From: Acidobacteriota bacterium
GTDB taxonomy: Bacteria; Acidobacteriota; UBA890; WLXD01
Direction: 5' to 3'
DNA length: 6,839 nt
NCBI GenBank assembly: GCA_022571615.1
Contig: JACZXM010000159.1
Span: forward strand, 1 to 6,839
A model generated the notes under the pieces. It worked only from the letters and a program-made list of their open reading frames with translations. It had not been told where the DNA came from and searched no databases. The translations under genes were made by a program, and so were the position numbers. This document shows, piece by piece, positions 4,945 to 6,839 of this stretch (position 1 is the stretch's first letter; every line of letters starts with the position of its first letter).

Positions 4945-6183
4945 ATGGATCGTCGCGTCGTGATAACCGGTGTCGGGATGGTGACGCCCCTGGGCCTCAC
5001 GACCGAGCATTCCTGGGCCGGTGTGCTCGAAGGCCGCAACGGCATCGGGCCGATCACCAAGTTCGACGCCACCGGTTACGGAGGCCAGATCGCCGGCGAG
5101 GTGAAGGGCTTCGACGCCACGCAGTTTGTCGCTCGGAAGGACGTGAAGAAAATGGACCTTCACGTTCAGTACGCCATCGCTGCCTCGGACGACGCGCTAC
5201 AGATGGCCGCGCTCGACGGTCACTATGCGCCGGAACGCATCGGGACGATCATCGGCTCGGGGATCGGTGGCCTCAACATCATCCAGAAATTCCACGAAGT
5301 GCAGCTGCGGCGTGGACCCGGACGCGTCAGCCCGTTCTTCATTCCGGCGCTGATCGTCAACATGGCCACCGGTTGGGTCTCGATCCGTCACCAGCTCAAG
5401 GGACCGAATTCGTCAACCTGCACGGCCTGCTCGACCGGCAACCATGCGATCGGGGATGCGTTCCGAGTCATTGCGCGAGGCGAGGCCGATGCGATGGTGT
5501 GCGGCGGCACCGAGGGCGTCGTCTGCAGCCTGGCGATCGACGGGTTCTCCGCCATGCGCGCGCTCTCGAGCCGCAACCAGGAGCCGGAACGGGCGAGCCG
5601 CCCGTTCGATGCCGAGCGCGATGGATTCGTGCTTGCAGAGGGTGCCGGACTGCTGGTTCTGGAGGCCGAGGATCTCGCGCGGGCGCGGGGAGCGACGATT
5701 CTGGCGGAGATCATCGGGTATGGCACATCGGCCGACGCGTTCCACATCAGCGCTCCTTCCGAAGACGGCGACGGAGCGATTCGGGTGATGCGAGGCGCGC
5801 TCGAGGACGCTGGTTTGGAGCCCCAGCGGATCGACTACGTCAACGCGCACGGCACCTCCACACCGATGGGGGATCTATCGGAGGTGCGCGCACTCAAAGC
5901 GGTTTTCGGCGCCCATGCCTACCGCCTGGCGGTCTCCTCGACCAAGTCGATGATGGGGCATTTGTTGGGTGCGGCCGGCGGCGTCGAGTCAGCAATCAGC
6001 GTGCTGGCGTTGCGTGATCAGGTGTTGCCAGCGACGATCAACTACGAGAACCCGGATCCGGAGTGTGACCTCGACTTTGTGCCCAACCAAGCGCGCCGGT
6101 GTGAATTCGAGCACGTTCTGTCCAACTCCTTCGGGTTCGGTGGCACCAATGCCGCGCTGGTCTTCAAGCGCTACGCAGGCTGA
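4945..6183 (+). CDS. fabF: 3-oxoacyl-ACP synthase II (KAS II)
   Basis: Condensing enzyme that joins malonyl-ACP to an acyl-ACP with loss of CO2 to elongate fatty acids; a cytoplasmic homodimer with the thiolase fold. The 412-residue product is standard for FabF. It begins RRVVITGVGMVTPLG. The Cys-His-His triad is complete: Cys162 in TACSTG, His302 in NAHGTSTP and His339 in KSMMGHLLGAAG, with the conserved Lys334. The phenylalanine gate motif FGFGGTNAALVF lies at 396-407. The serine after the active cysteine (TACSTG instead of TACATG) and GTSTPMGD are mild variants. The Cys-His-His triad excludes FabH-type enzymes. ATG 4945 gives the normal N terminus; its GGGGG ribosome-binding site lies within a hairpin. 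Its stop overlaps the next gene's start by one base. Confidence 0.96.
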   Translation: MDRRVVITGVGMVTPLGLTTEHSWAGVLEGRNGIGPITKFDATGYGGQIAGEVKGFDATQFVARKDVKKMDLHVQYAIAASDDALQMAALDGHYAPERIGTIIGSGIGGLNIIQKFHEVQLRRGPGRVSPFFIPALIVNMATGWVSIRHQLKGPNSSTCTACSTGNHAIGDAFRVIARGEADAMVCGGTEGVVCSLAIDGFSAMRALSSRNQEPERASRPFDAERDGFVLAEGAGLLVLEAEDLARARGATILAEIIGYGTSADAFHISAPSEDGDGAIRVMRGALEDAGLEPQRIDYVNAHGTSTPMGDLSEVRALKAVFGAHAYRLAVSSTKSMMGHLLGAAGGVESAISVLALRDQVLPATINYENPDPECDLDFVPNQARRCEFEHVLSNSFGFGGTNAALVFKRYAG

Positions 6184-6839
6184 TGTCCGAAGCGGAGATG
6201 CTCGCCATCCGCAGGGAAAAGCTCGCCGCGCTCGAGGCCGCCGGGGTTGACCCCTTTCCGCGCCGATTCGATGTCGACGGCACGATCGAGCAGGTGCGCT
6301 CCGCCCATGAGGCCTTCACGGGCGAGGATCTCGAGGCCTCGCGCCCGGGCGTCCGGATTGCCGGCAGGCTGGTAGGGGTTCGCAAGCACGGCAAGTCGGC
6401 CTTCGGGGACCTGGATGATGGCACCGCCAAGCTGCAGTGCTTCGCGCGGCAGAACCTATTGGGGGAGGATCTGTTCAAGGGCTGGTCGGATCTGGACCTG
6501 GGCGACTTTGTCGGCGTCGAGGGGGTCTTGATGCGAACCCGTACCGGCGAGCTGACGGTGCTGGTGGAGCGCTACCTGCTGCTCGCCAAGGCGCTGCGGC
6601 CGATGCCCGAGAAATGGCACGGGCTGCGCGATACCGAGGTGCGCTACCGGCAGCGTTACCTCGATCTGCTGTCCAACCCCCAGGTGCGGGAGATCTTTCG
6701 GCAGCGCGCTGCCATCATTCGCAGCCTGCGAGCGCACCTCGACGCGCATGGATTCTTGGAGGTCGAGACGCCAGCCCTGCAGCCATTGTACGGCGGTGCG
6801 GCGGCGCGGCCGTTCCGGACCCATCACAACACCCTGGAC
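6183..6839 (+). CDS. lysS: lysyl-tRNA synthetase, class II, N-terminal part (3' end outside window)
   Basis: Charges tRNA-Lys with lysine using ATP. The frame is open from ATG 6183 to the window edge, giving 219 of an expected roughly 490-510 residues. After a short N-terminal helix (REKLAALEAAGVDPFP) comes the OB-fold anticodon-binding domain (about residues 57-136, with GRLVGVRKHGKSAFGDLDDG). Next is the signature HGLRDTEVRYRQRYLDLL (146-163), then class II motif 1 (FLEVETPAL, 191-199), and the LysRS-specific GGAAARPF and THHNTLD at the end. Motifs 2 and 3 lie outside the window. The start overlaps the fabF stop by one base (TGATG) and has only a weak GCAGG upstream; an in-frame ATG at 6198 is an alternative. 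Tight coupling suggests co-transcription with fabF. Confidence 0.95.
   Translation, partial: MSEAEMLAIRREKLAALEAAGVDPFPRRFDVDGTIEQVRSAHEAFTGEDLEASRPGVRIAGRLVGVRKHGKSAFGDLDDGTAKLQCFARQNLLGEDLFKGWSDLDLGDFVGVEGVLMRTRTGELTVLVERYLLLAKALRPMPEKWHGLRDTEVRYRQRYLDLLSNPQVREIFRQRAAIIRSLRAHLDAHGFLEVETPALQPLYGGAAARPFRTHHNTLD

Noticed and set aside
4710..6017. 435-codon + strand frame overlapping acpP and fabF
   Set aside because: Arginine- and serine-rich out-of-frame reading of two well-supported genes; no motif seen.
1..6839. CRISPR array, mobile element, tRNA or rRNA gene, or biosynthetic/defence system
   Set aside because: No repeat-spacer pattern, transposase or integrase, terminal repeats or RNA gene signature is visible; nearly all of the sequence is housekeeping coding DNA.

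Overview
This is a high-GC stretch of bacterial chromosome with every gene on the + strand. It carries a housekeeping cluster for type II fatty acid synthesis and membrane phospholipid precursors, with ribosomal, redox and translation genes packed around it. Both end genes are cut by the window edges. GC-rich codon use, frequent GTG/TTG starts, a four-cysteine L32 and a bacterial class II lysyl-tRNA synthetase suggest a GC-rich Gram-negative lineage. A deltaproteobacterial-type or Binatota-like organism is a guess from gene style; one window cannot settle the taxonomy.

Layout: (1) 1-548 is the C-terminal part of an acyl-CoA dehydrogenase. (2) 549-757 is the only long non-coding gap (209 bases). 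It holds a perfect 10-bp inverted repeat, a weak promoter candidate, a small dyad and a possible 17-codon leader ORF. (3) 758-2908 is thioredoxin, a YceD/DUF177 protein, ribosomal protein L32 and PlsX, with 14-30 base gaps. (4) 2905-4612 is FabD then FabG: FabD overlaps PlsX by four bases, and FabG starts one base after FabD from a TTG. (5) 4679-6183 is acyl carrier protein and FabF (KAS II), separated by 35 bases that form a perfect 8-bp inverted repeat over the FabF ribosome-binding site. (6) 6183-6839 is the N-terminal part of lysyl-tRNA synthetase, overlapping the FabF stop by one base.

How the genes work together: FabD loads malonyl groups onto ACP, FabF condenses them with the growing acyl-ACP, and FabG reduces the resulting 3-ketoacyl-ACP. 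PlsX converts acyl-ACP to acyl-phosphate for phospholipid synthesis. YceD and L32 tie the cluster to 50S ribosome production, as in the classic yceD-rpmF-plsX-fab arrangement. The usual fabH between plsX and fabD is absent, and no remnant is visible. The neighbouring acyl-CoA dehydrogenase is a fatty-acid or amino-acid degradation enzyme and appears to belong to a separate, upstream transcription unit.

I found no mobile element, CRISPR array, tRNA or rRNA gene, and no sign of an undescribed multi-gene system. The points most worth a second look are the hairpin over the fabF start, an Asn-to-Asp change in FabG's catalytic tetrad, the missing fabH, and the structured gap before thioredoxin.
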